DNA of 64,000 bases from a virus, in the IMG/VR virus record IMGVR_UViG_3300027771_001853, positions 186,001-250,000 of that record; one strand, written 5' to 3'. The notes under the pieces were generated by a model. It was not told the origin of the DNA. It saw only the letters and a list, made by a program, of their open reading frames with translations, and did not search any database. Made by a program: the position numbers and the translations under genes. Of the stretch, positions 62,827 to 64,000 are shown in pieces (positions within the stretch are counted from its first letter, which is position 1; each line of letters opens with the position of its first letter).

Positions 62827-64000
62827 TTAAGATTTTAAACCTTTTCTACTAATCTCTGTAACCTTACCATTACTGTTAAACACTAAAGAACCTTTAGTAT
62901 TTTTACCAACTACTTCAATGTTGTCATTTTCAGTTAAGAATTTTCTACTAGCTGATTCTTGTTCAATAGTTTCGGTATGTTCCAAGATAGAAGTTATCTT
63001 TCTTGCTTTGGTTAACTTAGAGTCTAAAAAGTTGTTTCTTTTTTGTTTATTATTTGCTTTTTCTTCTTTACTAACTTTAAAGTAATTGTTAATCACACTA
63101 CTTACTTTATCGTAACCTTCAGCAAGTTCTTCCCCGTCTGTTGGTTGGAATATGTTAGCTAATTCATCATCACTGAAATCCATTTTAGTTCCTGATTTTT
63201 TAAAACTTCTTAGTGTTTTTTCTAAAGCTTTTTCTCCGGCCCAACCACCTATTGCTGCTCCTGCTGCACCCATCATAGCTGGGATGTTTTCGTCTAAATC
63301 CAAATCACCACCATCGTCTCCCATATCAAAATCCATTTCCATTTCTTCGTCGTCTCCCATATCAAATTCTTCTTCACCACTAGACTCCATATCACCCATG
63401 TCATCTAAATCATCATATTCAGAATCAGTCTCTTCAAATTTTTCTACAATCTCTTCTCTATCTTCAGAATCTAGATTATCTAAATTAACAGCGGAAATAA
63501 CCGAATTTAACACATATTTTATCGTTTCAGAATCTAATGCACCTTGACCATCAGCTTTACGTAATTTTTGACCCAATTTACCAGTTAGTTTTTGGATACT
63601 TTTAACAGCGTCTTCTTCTTCAGCACCATCACCACCTTCAACATCAATGTCCATATCCATTTCCATTTCTTCATCATCACCTTCATCACCACCTTCAACA
63701 TCCATATCCATATCCATCTCTTCACCTTCAATACCCATATCGTCACTACCCATATCCATATCGAAATCCATATCTTCTTCTACTTCAGGTTCTGGTGTTG
63801 GTAAGTCTATTTTTAGTACTTTTTTTTGTTCCTCTATAACCCCGTAATTGTTAGCCTCATTAATCGACTTCATTTTGAAGTTTAGTCTTTTTAATGCTGT
63901 AGAATAAGAAGTAAAAGTTTCGTTTCTATTTGCTGACCCTAATTGCCCATCAATATGTGAAAGGTTATTTTCGTCTTTACCAGATTTTATGAAATACTGT
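62827..64000 (-). CDS. Acidic Asp/Met-rich protein, N-terminus outside window
   Basis: An open frame that continues from the right edge; the codon series remains stop-free from 63999 to the ATG at 63873 and beyond. The visible 42 upstream codons (starting QYFIKSGKDENN) look coding, so the start lies outside. An internal ATG at 63873 is an alternative. The visible part has two Asp/Glu/Met blocks (such as MDMDMDVEGG), a helical domain (SIQKLTGKLGQKLRKADGQG) and a Gly/Ala hydrophobic stretch (AMMGAAGAAIGGWAGEKAL). This composition recurs in the gp22-like scaffold at 52620. A head or scaffold-related role is inferred. Confidence 0.7.
   Translation of the reverse strand, partial: QYFIKSGKDENNLSHIDGQLGSANRNETFTSYSTALKRLNFKMKSINEANNYGVIEEQKKVLKIDLPTPEPEVEEDMDFDMDMGSDDMGIEGEEMDMDMDVEGGDEGDDEEMEMDMDIDVEGGDGAEEEDAVKSIQKLTGKLGQKLRKADGQGALDSETIKYVLNSVISAVNLDNLDSEDREEIVEKFEETDSEYDDLDDMGDMESSGEEEFDMGDDEEMEMDFDMGDDGGDLDLDENIPAMMGAAGAAIGGWAGEKALEKTLRSFKKSGTKMDFSDDELANIFQPTDGEELAEGYDKVSSVINNYFKVSKEEKANNKQKRNNFLDSKLTKARKITSILEHTETIEQESASRKFLTENDNIEVVGKNTKGSLVFNSNGKVTEISRKGLKS

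Noticed and set aside
1-64000. tRNA genes, insertion sequences, integrase or attachment sites
   Set aside because: I scanned for these and saw no convincing cloverleaf, transposase or integrase reading frame, or flanking direct repeats. A dedicated tRNA search was not possible.

Overview
The window is a dense, tRNA-free stretch of a large tailed-phage genome of the T4-like (contractile-tail, gp23 capsid) type. It carries a recognisable T4-style head module on the minus strand in the order TerL (gp17), portal (gp20), prohead protease (gp21), scaffold (gp22-like), major capsid (gp23), plus a gp55-like late sigma factor, PhoH and dUTPase. The likely host is a Bacteroidota (Flavobacteriia-like) bacterium. 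Start codons are preceded by A/T-rich leaders without Shine-Dalgarno sequences, two intergenic stretches carry TTTG-N19/20-TAnnTTT promoter-like sequences as in Bacteroidota, and one small protein resembles the Bacteroidota-associated DUF4494 family. No taxonomic search was possible.

Layout. Positions 1-17235 (minus): four adjacent genes for cysteine-rich adhesin or tail-fibre proteins. One is a single 4512-residue protein with more than 40 runs of five or more threonines separating small Cys-rich modules, a VWA-like domain and two DUF1566/C-type-lectin-like domains. The leftmost gene runs off the window edge. Positions 17286-19826 (plus): a five-gene island of unknown proteins, one with a WYL-like fold. 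Positions 19844-26343 (minus): a caspase-like protein and baseplate/structural proteins, including one with a gp5-like OB fold. Positions 26380-30668: late sigma factor, two glycosyltransferases, a degenerate HAD protein and PhoH. Positions 30693-47729: a glycan cluster of about 20 genes with sugar-nucleotide enzymes (two GDP-mannose dehydratases, a ColD-type 3-dehydratase, a GDP-fucose/colitose synthase, an epimerase and a mini-DegT protein), two sulfotransferases, a methyltransferase, a cupin, an asparagine-synthetase-like amidotransferase, and GT2, GT10, GT11, DUF616 and other glycosyltransferases. Positions 47734-50643: dUTPase, an exonuclease-like protein that has lost catalytic residues, a DUF4494-like protein and a GT-B glycosyltransferase. 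Positions 50753-64000: head morphogenesis, ending in an acidic protein that runs off the right edge.

How it fits together. The head module ends in a strong hairpin terminator at 50703-50731. Just beyond it a host-type promoter appears to start the long glycan/baseplate transcription unit. Late virion genes share a TATTTAT element, usually 14-20 nt before the start codon, which is a candidate target of the gp55-like factor. The most striking idea is that a phage-made GDP-deoxysugar pathway with several fucosyltransferases and sulfotransferases sits next to virion proteins made largely of threonine runs. This suggests a phage-encoded system that coats a mucin-like tail protein with fucosylated, sulfated glycans. 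The link is inference; the individual enzyme families are well supported by motifs.
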